Notes: generated by a model not told the origin, from the letters alone. DNA of 64,000 nucleotides from Anaerotignum lactatifermentans (GCF_016902535.1 NZ_JACSNY010000008.1:50766-114765); one strand, 5' to 3'; positions 27,666 to 36,897 are shown, numbered from the stretch's first letter. A program made the numbers and translations.

Positions 27666-28770
27666 GACCATTTGCAGCCCTATGAAGCTGGGGTCCGTGG
27701 AATTGAAAAACAGAATCCTATTCGCGCCTACCACATTAGGTGTTTCCGGGGAAAAATATCTGGAGCGGATGGAAGGGATCGCCGCCGGCGGCTGTGCCAT
27801 GATTGTGGTGGGGGATGTGCCGGTGGGAAAGAGCGCCTTCGGCCCTTCCCTCTATTCCAAAAAAGGCATGGCCTTTTACACCAAACTGGCGGAACGGGTA
27901 CATCGCCATGGATGTCTTTTATGCGCCCAGCTCCATCAGAGCGATTCGGATATCAAAGGGATGCTGCCCTATCTTCCGGCGGTGCTGGCAAAACGGATGA
28001 CGGCCGACGAACTGCGGCAGAAGCTCAACGAAAAAATCGGGGCGTATATTTCTCAGATGCCGCTGAAAGAAGTGCGGGCCACGACGAAAGCCTTCGGAGA
28101 GGCGGCAGTGCTGGCCAAGGAAGCGGGCTTTGATGTGGTGCAGGTTCATGGGGACCGGATGTGCGGCAGTTTTGCCTCCTCCCTGTTTAACCATCGGGAG
28201 GATGCTTATGGCGGCACATTGAAAAAACGGGCCAGATTTTTGCTGGAGGCCGTCAGCGCTGTACGGAAGGCTCTGCCGGAGATGCCCATTGACGTGAAGC
28301 TGGCGGTGCGTATGGAACATCCGGCCTATGGCAAGGCGGGTTTTACGGTGGAGGAGCTGGAAACGGTGGTGCCTTTGCTGGAACGGGCCGGGGCCGACAG
28401 CTTTCATGTGACGCTGGCCAACCACTCCTCTTTGACAGATACCATACCGCCCAAAGATCATCCTGCTTTTGGAGCGGAGGGATGCTTTCTTTTTCTGGCG
28501 GATGCAGTGAGAAAATACACAAAATTGCCTATCTGCGGCGTCGGCGGGCTGTCCAGTCCGGATTTTGTGGAGGAACAGCTGGCCAAAGGCAGGATACAAA
28601 TGGCGGCCATGAGCCGTCAGCTGCTGGCGGACCCGGCATGGGTACAAAAGACGGCGGCAGGAAAAACAGAGGACATCAGAAAATGTGTGCGGTGCAACCG
28701 GGATTGTCTGGGAGGGCTCCAGCGGCACGAAGGCACGCATTGTATTTATGAAAGGAGCGGGAAGAAATGA
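27658..28770 (+). CDS. bilR: Bilirubin reductase BilR (Old Yellow Enzyme family)
   Basis: A 370-residue flavin TIM-barrel reductase beginning LGSVELKNRILFAPT. Where most Old Yellow Enzymes have a His-x-x-His pair after the strand, this one has HGDR at residues 164-167, so Asp166 and Arg167 fall exactly where the residues reported for C. symbiosum BilR lie. The C terminus carries CVRCNRDC and a later Cys, as in iron-sulfur-binding relatives, but no second flavin/NADH domain, so it is the short form. It starts 8 bp within bilQ and overlaps bilS by 4 bp. The reaction known for BilR is reduction of bilirubin to urobilinogen. Confidence 0.88.
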   Translation: MYETICSPMKLGSVELKNRILFAPTTLGVSGEKYLERMEGIAAGGCAMIVVGDVPVGKSAFGPSLYSKKGMAFYTKLAERVHRHGCLLCAQLHQSDSDIKGMLPYLPAVLAKRMTADELRQKLNEKIGAYISQMPLKEVRATTKAFGEAAVLAKEAGFDVVQVHGDRMCGSFASSLFNHREDAYGGTLKKRARFLLEAVSAVRKALPEMPIDVKLAVRMEHPAYGKAGFTVEELETVVPLLERAGADSFHVTLANHSSLTDTIPPKDHPAFGAEGCFLFLADAVRKYTKLPICGVGGLSSPDFVEEQLAKGRIQMAAMSRQLLADPAWVQKTAAGKTEDIRKCVRCNRDCLGGLQRHEGTHCIYERSGKK

Positions 28771-29261
28771 AATATGCCGTTTGTTACGAAAGCAGGACAG
28801 GAAACACGGCTATGCTGGCGGAACGTATCCGGCAAATATTGCCGGAGGAGGATTGTGTCTATTTCGGCGTTCCAGAGGCGGAGGCGCTGAAAGCGGAATG
28901 GATCTTTGTGGGATTTTGGACGGATAAAGGCACCTGCCCGGAAAAAACGGCGGACTTTCTTTCCGGTTTGAGCGGAAAAAAGGTCTTTTTCTTCGGGACT
29001 GCGGGATTTGGCGAAAGTGCCGCTTATTTTGAACAGATCATGGAACGGGTGCGGACAAACCTGCCGGAGGATGCCGCGGAAATGGGTCATTTCCTCTGCC
29101 AGGGGAAGATGCCCCAGGCGGTAGCGGATCGGTATGAGGCCATGGAGGATTCTCCCCGCCGCACCATGATGCTGGAAAATTTCAAAAAAGCCCTTTCCCA
29201 TCCCAATGAGGAGGATCTGGCGGCGCTGGAAGGGGCGGTCAGAGGCAGTTTCGGGCAATAA
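28767..29261 (+). CDS. bilS: Flavodoxin-like partner BilS
   Basis: A 164-residue flavodoxin-fold protein: FMN phosphate loop SRTGNTAMLA at residues 9-18, GFWTDKGTCPEKT in the 60s loop and FGTAGFGES in the 90s loop. It overlaps bilR by ATGA, so the two are translationally coupled. In the described system BilS is the small flavodoxin-like protein encoded beside BilR and probably helps supply electrons or stabilise it. A terminator follows. Confidence 0.85.
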   Translation: MKYAVCYESRTGNTAMLAERIRQILPEEDCVYFGVPEAEALKAEWIFVGFWTDKGTCPEKTADFLSGLSGKKVFFFGTAGFGESAAYFEQIMERVRTNLPEDAAEMGHFLCQGKMPQAVADRYEAMEDSPRRTMMLENFKKALSHPNEEDLAALEGAVRGSFGQ

Positions 29262-29266
29262 AAAAG

Positions 29267-29303
29267 ACGCGGGAACTTTGAAAAAAAAGATCCCGCGTTT
29301 TTT
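29267..29303 (+). terminator. Terminator of bilQRS
   Basis: ACGCGGGA (29267-29274) pairs with TCCCGCGT (29291-29298), followed by TTTTTT. Confidence 0.75.
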
Positions 29304-29335
29304 ATTGGATGGGAAGCGCAGACGGATTCCCGCGT

Positions 29336-30532
29336 TTATTCCTGTTCGGTCTGTTCCGGCGCCGGTGTATCCAGTTTCCGGATACAGCAGCGGCCTTTTC
29401 CGTTTTTCTTGGCCTGATACAGCATTTGGTCCGTTTCCGCGTAAAGCTGCTGATAGGGGTAATTGGGCTGGGTACAGATGCAGATGCCGATGCTGCATCC
29501 GATTTCCATGGGGTGACCCTGCCAATGGATATCCTTTAGCTGCTTCAGCAGTGTATTTCCAAGGGCCAGGGCGGTTTCTTCCGTCAAAGGCCGGTCATAA
29601 AGCACAGAGAACTCGTCGCCGCCGATACGGCCCATGCCTACCGCCATGGTAAATACACTGCGCAGAGTATTGGCGGTCTCCACCAGCACAAAGTCGCCGC
29701 AGGGATGGCCGAAACGGTCATTGACCTCTTTGAATCCGTCCAGATCCATCATGAACAGGGTCAGCCCTGTTGCGGTTCTGGCACGCTCGGAATTTTGGAG
29801 CAGCTGTTCCGCGCGGTATTCCACCGCGGCTCTGTTGAGCAGTCCCGTCAGAGGGTCCTGCTGTACCAGCTGCCGCAGTGTGTCGTTCATCTGAACGATC
29901 TGCTTCTGCTGCTGGAGGACGATACAGATATGGTGCGCATGGGCAAGAGAGACAGACATAGCGACCACAAAGGAAATGGTCATATTAAGGATGCTGCCCG
30001 TGTCCATCAGCGGCGCCATAATGAACAGAAACAGTACATAAATGATGACATGCTGCAGGATGCTGCACCAGAAAGGCGCCTGGATCAGCAGGGATAAGGC
30101 CAGCAGCGCCGTTGTCAGCACCGCGGTCCCGGCGTGGGGATCACGGTAGAGGTCATAAGTGTTGAGGGCCAGATGCCACAAAAGCATCAGCGTTGTCAGG
30201 CTGAACTGCACAGCCCATTGATGGAGGGCGGAAGCCCGTTTGAGCGGACGGCGCACCAAAAGCCAGATGGCGCCAATGACAATTAGAAGGATGTACATGC
30301 CAAAATAAATGCGGTTATTCAGGCTGCTCAGTTTTGAGGTGGACCAAAGCAGCACCCGGGCCATATTAAAGGCCTCGATGACAAAAATAATGGCGCAGAT
30401 GAACCATAAGGAAAATTCGTTTTTCCGTACGGATTCCTGATAAAATTCCTGGCGGATAAAGCTGGGAATATTCAGATGGCTGAATAATTTATGCAGTTTA
30501 TTGGGTTGATTGGAATCGAGTGTTTTATCCAT
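29336..30532 (-). CDS. Membrane-bound diguanylate cyclase (GGDEF protein)
   Basis: A 398-residue protein with about six hydrophobic segments in the first 200 residues, a short coiled linker, and a C-terminal GGDEF domain. The active-site motif GGDEF is intact (RIGGDEFSVL), as are the LTGLLNR and FKEVNDRFGH blocks, so cyclic di-GMP synthesis is likely. No EAL or HD-GYP domain is attached. ATG 30532 is 9 nt after AAAGGA; a TTG 9 nt earlier overlaps the site and is rejected. The 30533-30821 gap beyond holds no gene I can support. Confidence 0.88.
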   Translation of the reverse strand: MDKTLDSNQPNKLHKLFSHLNIPSFIRQEFYQESVRKNEFSLWFICAIIFVIEAFNMARVLLWSTSKLSSLNNRIYFGMYILLIVIGAIWLLVRRPLKRASALHQWAVQFSLTTLMLLWHLALNTYDLYRDPHAGTAVLTTALLALSLLIQAPFWCSILQHVIIYVLFLFIMAPLMDTGSILNMTISFVVAMSVSLAHAHHICIVLQQQKQIVQMNDTLRQLVQQDPLTGLLNRAAVEYRAEQLLQNSERARTATGLTLFMMDLDGFKEVNDRFGHPCGDFVLVETANTLRSVFTMAVGMGRIGGDEFSVLYDRPLTEETALALGNTLLKQLKDIHWQGHPMEIGCSIGICICTQPNYPYQQLYAETDQMLYQAKKNGKGRCCIRKLDTPAPEQTEQE

Positions 30533-30821
30533 AGACCACAATCCTTTTTCTTTTTCAATACGTTTTGCAGATATTTTCCATGCCAGACGGTTTGGACTTT
30601 CTTTATATTCATACGGAAAAACGGCAGGCGTCTGTTTCCGGCGGCGCGGGGTTCCTGGCGGCCAGGGGCGGCGGGAACGGGCGCTGACGAAATCCCCTTG
30701 ACGTTAAAGGGATTCCGTGATATTTTCATTTTATACGCATACGTTGAAGGGGAAAAGTATAGATTCAGAATTTGACGCGTTAAGTGCAAAATTTGTTTTG
30801 CGCAGAAAAGGAGGCGATTTT

Positions 30822-31562
30822 GTGCTGCGGATCGCGATATGTGATGACGAGAAAAAGCATACGGAACAGACGGCTGTGCTGCTGGAGGAATATTTCCGGC
30901 AGAGACCCTTATTAGAAGGGGAAATCGAGACCTTCCAAAACAGCAGGGATTTGCTGGAACGGGTTGGAGACCGGGAGGGCTTTGATCTGTATATTCTGGA
31001 TATTCTGCTCCCGGAGATCAGCGGTATTGATACCGGGCGGAAACTGCGAAAGATGGGAGACCGGGGGGAGATCATCTATCTGACGCATACCAATGATTTT
31101 GCCGCGGACAGCTATGATGTCCATGCCTTTTTTTATTTGCTGAAGCCGGTGAAGGAAGAAAAGCTCTATCAGGTGTTGGATGGGGTCGTAGAAAAACTCC
31201 AGCGTCGGCAAAACAGCGCTGTGGTGGTCAATACCACAGATGGGCCTCGGCGTATCCTTATGGAGGATATCTACTATGTAGAGCGTGTGGGCCGCATCAT
31301 GCGCTATTATTGTACGGACGGCACCATAGACTCGCAGACCATCCGGGTTCCTTTCCGGCAGATGGCCGCGCCGCTTTTGGCAGACCGAAGATTCTGTCTG
31401 TGCGGAGCCAGTTTTGTGCTGAATTTTCAGCATGTGATCGGCGTAAACAAGCAGGAAGCGCTGCTGGATGACGGCAGGAGGGTGACGCTGCCCAGAACCG
31501 CGGCGGCGGACTTTAAAATGGCCTGGGGAAATTACTGGCTGGAACAACCGGAAGGCATGTAA
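30822..31562 (+). CDS. LytTR-family response regulator
   Basis: A 246-residue AgrA/VirR-type regulator: receiver domain (acidic pair in CDDEK, phosphoacceptor Asp in LYILDILLPE near residue 58, Lys in LLKPVK near 105) and a LytTR DNA-binding domain from about residue 135 (DIYYVERVGRIMRYYCTDG). GTG at 30822 is 7 nt after AGGAGG (30809-30814), the best start. It overlaps the kinase gene by one base (TAATG). Confidence 0.88.
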   Translation: MLRIAICDDEKKHTEQTAVLLEEYFRQRPLLEGEIETFQNSRDLLERVGDREGFDLYILDILLPEISGIDTGRKLRKMGDRGEIIYLTHTNDFAADSYDVHAFFYLLKPVKEEKLYQVLDGVVEKLQRRQNSAVVVNTTDGPRRILMEDIYYVERVGRIMRYYCTDGTIDSQTIRVPFRQMAAPLLADRRFCLCGASFVLNFQHVIGVNKQEALLDDGRRVTLPRTAAADFKMAWGNYWLEQPEGM

Positions 31563-32866
31563 TGATTCCAGAAGAGGGAGAGGATAGATTGGAACTGGAT
31601 GTTTACCATACATTGCTGATTGGAATCACGCAGATGTTTTTGGGCAGTTATGTGTTTATGCTCATTGATTTTCGAAAGCCGGTACAGCTGTGGCAGAGGC
31701 GATGGATTGTTACAGCGGTGATGATTGTCGGCAGTAATCTGGTAGGACTGCTTTTCTTCCAGTTTTGGAAGATATACTATCGTGTGGCGGCCATGACAGT
31801 GACATTTCCTTATATTCTGGTTACACTCTTATGTTCCAGACAACGGGATTTCCGGGCGGTGTTCAGCATTGCCACGGGTCTGTTCGTTGGCTGCACCGGG
31901 ACCATAGCCGCCTTATTGGCCGAGCCCTTTCTAGGGTACGATACCTATTATACCCTGGTGGTGCGTACGATTTTTTTCTTTTTGATGGCCATTGTGCTGC
32001 GGCGCTTTAAAACCGCGTACAAGAAAATGCTGGTACAGCTGGACCGGGGCTGGGGGGTGCTGAGTATCATTCCCGTTGTGACGTTCCTGCTGATGCTGCA
32101 TATTGTCACGACCATTGTGCCGGCGGATTATCCTACGGCCATGATGATGGCGGTGGGCCTGCTGGCGGTGTGCAGCAGCGCCTATTATCTGATGTACCTG
32201 TTTTTTGAGCATATCCAGAAGGAAACGGCGGCCAACAATGAGCGGGATATGCTGAAACTGCGGTTGTCTGCCCTGCAGAGCAGAACAGAGAGCGTGAAGG
32301 CCGCCGAACAGGCAGTCCGCACAGAACGCCATGATCTGCGGCATCGGCTGCAGACGGTAAAAGAACTGGTGGATCGGGGAGACAGGGCCGCGGCGCTGGA
32401 TTTTCTGGAGGCCGCACAGCAGAGACTGGAAACAAAAAAGGAGATCCATTGGTGCCGTCCCCCGGTGCTGGACGCTGTATTCTCCTCATATTTTGACCAG
32501 GCCCGGCGGCGGGGAATCCATGTGGACGCGAAGATCTCTCTGGCGGATACCCTGCCGGTGGATGAGGGGGAACTGGCTATCGTTCTGGCCAACGTGCTGG
32601 AAAACGCCATTCATGCCAATATGGAGCTGTCCCCAGAAAAACGGGAGATCGGCTGCAAGGTTATGGGCAGTCCTTCCCTGATGCTGGAAGTGGTCAATCC
32701 CTGTGCCGGGACGGTGCTTTTTGATGAACAGGGCCTGCCTGTGGCAAAGGAGCAGGGCCATGGAATGGGGGTACAGTCGGTGGCGGCTTTTTGTGCCAAA
32801 TACGACGCTGTGTACCAGTTTACCCAGGAGGAAGACGGCAGTTTCCGTCTGCGGCTGGTGTTGTGA
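31562..32866 (+). CDS. GHKL-type sensor histidine kinase (AgrC-like)
   Basis: A 434-residue kinase with five to seven membrane helices in the first 215 residues, a coiled linker, the phosphorylation box ERHDLRHRL, and a GHKL ATPase domain with LANVLENAIHAN and GHGMGVQSV. This is the architecture of AgrC-like peptide sensors that pair with LytTR regulators. No agrB/agrD-like gene was seen next to it, so the signal is unknown. A TTG at 31589, 4-9 nt after GGGAGAGGA, is an alternative start. Confidence 0.85.
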   Translation: MIPEEGEDRLELDVYHTLLIGITQMFLGSYVFMLIDFRKPVQLWQRRWIVTAVMIVGSNLVGLLFFQFWKIYYRVAAMTVTFPYILVTLLCSRQRDFRAVFSIATGLFVGCTGTIAALLAEPFLGYDTYYTLVVRTIFFFLMAIVLRRFKTAYKKMLVQLDRGWGVLSIIPVVTFLLMLHIVTTIVPADYPTAMMMAVGLLAVCSSAYYLMYLFFEHIQKETAANNERDMLKLRLSALQSRTESVKAAEQAVRTERHDLRHRLQTVKELVDRGDRAAALDFLEAAQQRLETKKEIHWCRPPVLDAVFSSYFDQARRRGIHVDAKISLADTLPVDEGELAIVLANVLENAIHANMELSPEKREIGCKVMGSPSLMLEVVNPCAGTVLFDEQGLPVAKEQGHGMGVQSVAAFCAKYDAVYQFTQEEDGSFRLRLVL

Positions 32867-32983
32867 TCCCCTCGGAAGAACATGTTTTTCGAAAACACGG
32901 TTTTCCCGGAAGAAAACATGGGGGTTCGCTTGCCCGCTTTCTGCTGAGGATGGCTTAAGGATGGAATTTTCGATCAAGAATAG

Positions 32984-33056
32984 AATCGCTGGAACCCTTT
33001 TAGGATAAAGGGTTCCAGCGATTTTCTTATTCCCGGGAAAAGATTTCCGGGATTTT
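32984..33056 (+). terminator. Tandem terminator hairpins after the two-component pair
   Basis: A perfect 17-bp stem (32984-33000 with 33007-33023) with a 6-nt loop, then a second hairpin TCCCGG/CCGGGA (33031-33036 with 33047-33052) and a T run. The second may also serve the minus-strand gene. 32881-32920 contains a CATGTTTT/AAAACATG inverted repeat. Confidence 0.75.
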
Positions 33057-33085
33057 TATTTTCATATCTTATTTTTGTAGAAATA

Positions 33086-34228
33086 TCAATCTCCCAGCAG
33101 CGCCGCCATCCAGTCGGTGGTCGGCATCCAGGAGCGGTCTGTGTAGGCTTCTCCCGCGACGGTATCCAGATTTTCCATGGTGATATCCCCGCCGGAAACC
33201 ATATCCTGTGTGATGACAGTGGCAGGTAGCTCCAGCCAGTTGGAAGGTTCCCCGGTCATAGGGTCGATGATGGCATCCAGATCGCCGGACAGCTCCAGCG
33301 CCAGGACACGCATACCGAATTCTCCGTTATAGCTCCAGTTGGTGGTGGCGCAGGCCTTCCAAGGAGAGCCTTCGGCGGCCATTTTTTCAATATCCCCGTC
33401 GCAAAGATCGGCACTGACCAGAGGAATATCATAGCCGCCTTCTGTCAGCGCGGTATAAACACCATTGGCATAAAGGTCGTAGCAGCACCAGATGGCGTCG
33501 ATATCTCCCGGCTGGTATTTGGCCAGTGTGGCCGCGGTGACTTCCGCCATGGAGGCTTCGGGATTACTCAAGTCGGAGGGGGCGATGGTTTCTACGGTCT
33601 GGATCAGCCCGGCTTCTTCATAAGCGGCATAGCCTTCCTGCCGCCGGTCAAAGGGAGTAAGATAACCGGGGCCTTCCCATACTTTCAGGATCTGGACAGG
33701 TTCGCCCGCTTCGGTTTTTTCCGGATACAGCTCCTGGCAGACATATTCCAGCAGCTGCTGTGCCAGCTGGGTATCCTGCTGGAAGAACTGGGTTACACCC
33801 TCCAGTGTCTGTGTCTGGCCGTCGCTGTCCTTGAACTGCGTATCAAAGGTAACGATTTTCAGATCGGGATAATCCGCCATCAGATCTGTTAAAAAGGAAT
33901 AGGCATAGGATTCCCCGCCGTGGCTGAGCAGCAGTCCGTCGTAGCCGTCGGCGGCGCATTGTGCCACGGTTTCCTGCCATTGTTCATCAGACCCATCGCA
34001 GAAAAAGGCGTCATATTCCATGCCCAGCCCTTCCGCTGTTTCCTGAGCGGACTGAGACCATGTCTGGAAAATATCCGACGGCGCCATCTGCATGATGTAG
34101 GCCACCTTTTTCCCGGAGGTGGGGGCCTCCACGGCGGATGGTTCCGTCTCGGATGTTGTTGTTCCGGAGCAGCCGGTAAATGCGAAAACGCACAAAAGTG
34201 CAAAAATTCCTGAGATCCATCGTTTCAT
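33086..34228 (-). CDS. Substrate-binding lipoprotein, periplasmic-binding-protein type 1 (sugar ABC type)
   Basis: A 380-residue lipoprotein with signal and lipobox FAFTGC (Cys about residue 20) and the fold of the ribose/galactose-binding family (KKVAYIMQMAPSDIFQTW start, DGLLLSHGGESY, DIDAIWCCYDLYANGV, ATTNWSYNGEFGMRV). No permease or ATPase gene lies beside it, so it is an orphan binding protein or part of a sensing system. GAAGGAGGGAACAATTTT precedes ATG 34228. The ligand cannot be deduced. Confidence 0.82.
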   Translation of the reverse strand: MKRWISGIFALLCVFAFTGCSGTTTSETEPSAVEAPTSGKKVAYIMQMAPSDIFQTWSQSAQETAEGLGMEYDAFFCDGSDEQWQETVAQCAADGYDGLLLSHGGESYAYSFLTDLMADYPDLKIVTFDTQFKDSDGQTQTLEGVTQFFQQDTQLAQQLLEYVCQELYPEKTEAGEPVQILKVWEGPGYLTPFDRRQEGYAAYEEAGLIQTVETIAPSDLSNPEASMAEVTAATLAKYQPGDIDAIWCCYDLYANGVYTALTEGGYDIPLVSADLCDGDIEKMAAEGSPWKACATTNWSYNGEFGMRVLALELSGDLDAIIDPMTGEPSNWLELPATVITQDMVSGGDITMENLDTVAGEAYTDRSWMPTTDWMAALLGD

Positions 34229-34291
34229 AAAATTGTTCCCTCCTTCGTGGTTTCTCTGTGGTATGCCGCTGTTTTCTCCTTTGGGAAGAAG

Positions 34292-34489
34292 TCACTTGAT
34301 AATGCCGTGATCCCGGGCGAGGGCCTCGATGCTCCGGTCATAGGTGGCTTCCGCTTCTTTGGAAAAGAAACAGCCGGGGACGCCTTCGTTATGATCCCTG
34401 TGGTGGGCCACACATGCACAGCATTTGCCGTGGCGTGGACAGTCATAGGTGCAGGGGCAGTCCCGTTTGTTGTCGCAGGTATTGCTCAT
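34292..34489 (-). CDS. Small cysteine-rich protein, DUF6485-like
   Basis: A 65-residue protein with seven cysteines, mostly in CDNKRDCPCTYDCPRHGKCC, plus CFFSKEAEATYDRS near the C terminus. The pattern suggests metal binding and matches what I recall of DUF6485. GGGGGGGAACGAAT precedes ATG 34489. The role is unknown. Confidence 0.7.
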   Translation of the reverse strand: MSNTCDNKRDCPCTYDCPRHGKCCACVAHHRDHNEGVPGCFFSKEAEATYDRSIEALARDHGIIK

Positions 34490-34647
34490 ATTCGTTCCCC
34501 CCCTTCGTTTTTGTATTCTTCTGTATTCATTTTAAAACAGAGCTGCGCCGAAGAAGAAAATGGAGAAGAATTTGCGCCGTATTGTGCAGGATTTGTTTTC
34601 CGCTCTTCCCTGCGAAAAACGCGCGAAGCCTGTCTGAGGGAAAAAAG

Positions 34648-34687
34648 AAAGCGGAATGTCTTGCAGTACAGGACGTTCCGCTTTTTT
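34648..34687. terminator. Terminator downstream of the interrupted HTH gene
   Basis: A 13-bp stem (34648-34660 with 34672-34684, one G-U) with T runs on both strands. The rest of 34490-34740 shows no gene. Confidence 0.7.
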
Positions 34688-34740
34688 GTCTCTTTATGAA
34701 GATGCCTCGCAGGGCGTCCGCTTTTATGATGCAAAGCGGC

Positions 34741-35203
34741 TTACAGGTACATATAAAACAGGCCCTTTGTGGTGCTGTACCAGAGCAGGATGCCATGGCC
34801 CCGTTTGGGGACGCGCAGCTGCAGATCCCATTCGGGATACTGCTTGTACAGATAGATATTATCCCCGGCGGCAAAGGCCACAAAGGAGATGTAGTTGTCC
34901 TTTTCCATGGGATGGTCCGATGTGAGGAACCAGTCGTTTTCGATAACCTCCGCATGGAGTTTCTCCTCCGGGGCGGCTTTTTTGGCCGTCATAGCCTCCA
35001 ATGTTCTGCCGCAGCAGGAAACAGAGGCGCTGCCTGTGGATACGGTCAGTCCGCCGCAATGGGGGCAGATAAAATAATTCGCTTTTTTCATATTTCCCTC
35101 CGGTTGTTCTTCCGTCAGTGTGCCTGTCAGAAGTTTTTCAATGGGCACGCCATAGAGCGCGGATATGGCCCCCAGCATGGAAATATCGGGGCATCCCAGT
35201 CCC
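34741..35203 (-). pseudogene. C-terminal part of an XRE-type regulator split by the mobile element
   Basis: This frame continues a helix-turn-helix protein whose N terminus lies at 48736-48858. Joining the two across the element restores an uninterrupted 193-residue protein (KWERGLGCPDISMLGAIS at the junction). The remaining part holds a CPHC...CC zinc-ribbon-like segment and a C-terminal domain with SDHPMEKDNYISFVAF that resembles the superoxide-reductase/desulfoferrodoxin fold. A GGAGGG lies 5-10 nt ahead of ATG 35091, so this domain alone could still be translated. Confidence 0.85.
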
Positions 35204-35223
35204 GTTTCCCTTAATTAAAGATA
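35204..35223 (+). repeat. Left terminal inverted repeat
   Basis: GTTTCCCTTAATTAAAGATA, 18/20 identical to the inverted right end. Confidence 0.9.
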
Positions 35224-35244
35224 TTGTTGGGTAAAAAAGAAAGG

Positions 35245-36867
35245 TCAGTCGATTTTGCCGATGAAGCGGTAGTAGATTTCTACTTCCTGCTCACGACTTC
35301 CGTCCTCGCCCTTGACAGCTTCGTGGACGGTTATTTTTTCAATTAGAGTGTTCAGAAGTTCGGCGGTCAGCTCCACAGGGTTGACATACTGTTTCATTAG
35401 GGCAATCCACTTTTCAGCATCCGCTGCGGTCTGTACGGCGGCTTCCATCGTTTCGTGAAGCTGTCTTATTTTTGTTTCAAGTTCCTTTTGCTCGTTCTGG
35501 TACTTCTCGGACAGCATATTGAAGTTATACTCGGTTATGCGTCCGGCAGACCAGTCCTCATACATTTTAGCAAACAGCCCGTCAACCTCGGCTTTACGCT
35601 TCTCTGCCTTTTTCAGCTCCGCAGCCTGCTTTTTCTTCGCAGAGTTTCTTTCCCTGTCGCTGGCATTGAGTAGCCGTTTCAGCAGCTTGTCCTCGTCTTT
35701 CTGTACCATCATAGACCAGTATTGCAGTCTTGCAAGCACATAGGCATACAGTACATCATAGCGGATATAGTGCATGGAACACTGGCGTAATCCCTGTCCG
35801 TACTTACTGCAATGGTAGTGTGCATAGGGATTTTTGTTCTGGCTGTTTACACCATAAGCCAATGACCATCCGCAGTCCGCACATTTTACCAGCCCGGAAA
35901 ATATCTGCGTTGTGCCATTCTTCTGTCGTCTGCGTCTGCTTGCAATCAGCTCCTGAACTTTTTGGAACACTTCTTCGGAAATGATGGCTTCGTGGGTATT
36001 TTCCACACGATACCATTCTTCCTGCGGCTTCCGCACCTTTTTCTTGTTCTTGAATGAAATGTTGCTCTGCTTGTTGTGAACGCTGTGACCGATGTAGGTT
36101 TCCTCTTTCAAAATGCTCTTGACCTGTGCTATCGTCCACGCATAGGCTTTTTCTGCGGGCGCACCGGCGTAGATATTGGCGAAAGTCCCATATCTTTCAT
36201 AGTTCAGCCAGCCGGGGGTAGGTACTTTTTCTTCCACCAGAATCCGTGTAATGCTGGCGGCACCCCTCCCGTGTACGGCAAGGTCAAAAATCTTCTCTAC
36301 AATCCAGCGTGTTTCCGGGTCGATCAGAAGATGACCTTTTTTGTCCGGGTCTTTTACATAGCCCAGCGGTGCATAGGCTCCATAGTGTGCGCCATTGGCA
36401 AATCTTGTGTGCATGGCAGCCTTGACCTTTTTGCTGGTCTGTCGGGCGTGCATTTCATTCAGGATGTTTAAGAACGGGGCAAGCTCGCTTTCTCCGTTGA
36501 TGGTGTCCACATTGTCATTGATGGCAATGTAGCGTACTCCCTTGCTGGGGAAATAGATTTCCGTGTACTGACCGGTCAGGATATAGTTTCTTCCCAGACG
36601 GGATAAGTCCTTTGTGACAACGCAGTTGATTTTCCCGTCCTCGATGTCATCAATCATCCTTTGGAAACTTGGACGCTCGAAATTTGTCCCGCTCCATCCG
36701 TCGTCAATATACTCGTCTACAACGGTCAGCCCATGCTCTGCGGCATACTGCCTAAGCATCATGCGCTGGGTCTGGATACTGCCGCTTTCCCCCTGTAATT
36801 CATCGTCACGGCTCAATCTCAAATATAGTGCAGTGTTATAAATCGTTGTATTGTATGGTTGTTTCAC
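35245..36867 (-). CDS. Large serine recombinase (TnpX/TndX type)
   Basis: A 540-residue site-specific recombinase that excises and integrates the element. The catalytic serine is in YLRLSRDD at about residue 18, the resolvase domain continues to KDLSRLGRNYI, followed by a recombinase domain and a zinc ribbon (CADCGWSLAYG ... CSKYGQGLRQC), then a coiled coil rich in Lys/Glu. GTG at 36867 is chosen because AGAAGGAGG is 9 nt upstream; longer in-frame starts lack a site. TndX-type enzymes recombine at a GA dinucleotide, compatible with the TCCC/GGGA flanks seen here. Confidence 0.93.
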   Translation of the reverse strand: MKQPYNTTIYNTALYLRLSRDDELQGESGSIQTQRMMLRQYAAEHGLTVVDEYIDDGWSGTNFERPSFQRMIDDIEDGKINCVVTKDLSRLGRNYILTGQYTEIYFPSKGVRYIAINDNVDTINGESELAPFLNILNEMHARQTSKKVKAAMHTRFANGAHYGAYAPLGYVKDPDKKGHLLIDPETRWIVEKIFDLAVHGRGAASITRILVEEKVPTPGWLNYERYGTFANIYAGAPAEKAYAWTIAQVKSILKEETYIGHSVHNKQSNISFKNKKKVRKPQEEWYRVENTHEAIISEEVFQKVQELIASRRRRQKNGTTQIFSGLVKCADCGWSLAYGVNSQNKNPYAHYHCSKYGQGLRQCSMHYIRYDVLYAYVLARLQYWSMMVQKDEDKLLKRLLNASDRERNSAKKKQAAELKKAEKRKAEVDGLFAKMYEDWSAGRITEYNFNMLSEKYQNEQKELETKIRQLHETMEAAVQTAADAEKWIALMKQYVNPVELTAELLNTLIEKITVHEAVKGEDGSREQEVEIYYRFIGKID

Positions 36868-36897
36868 GGTTAAAAATCCTCCTTCTAAAAGAAACAA

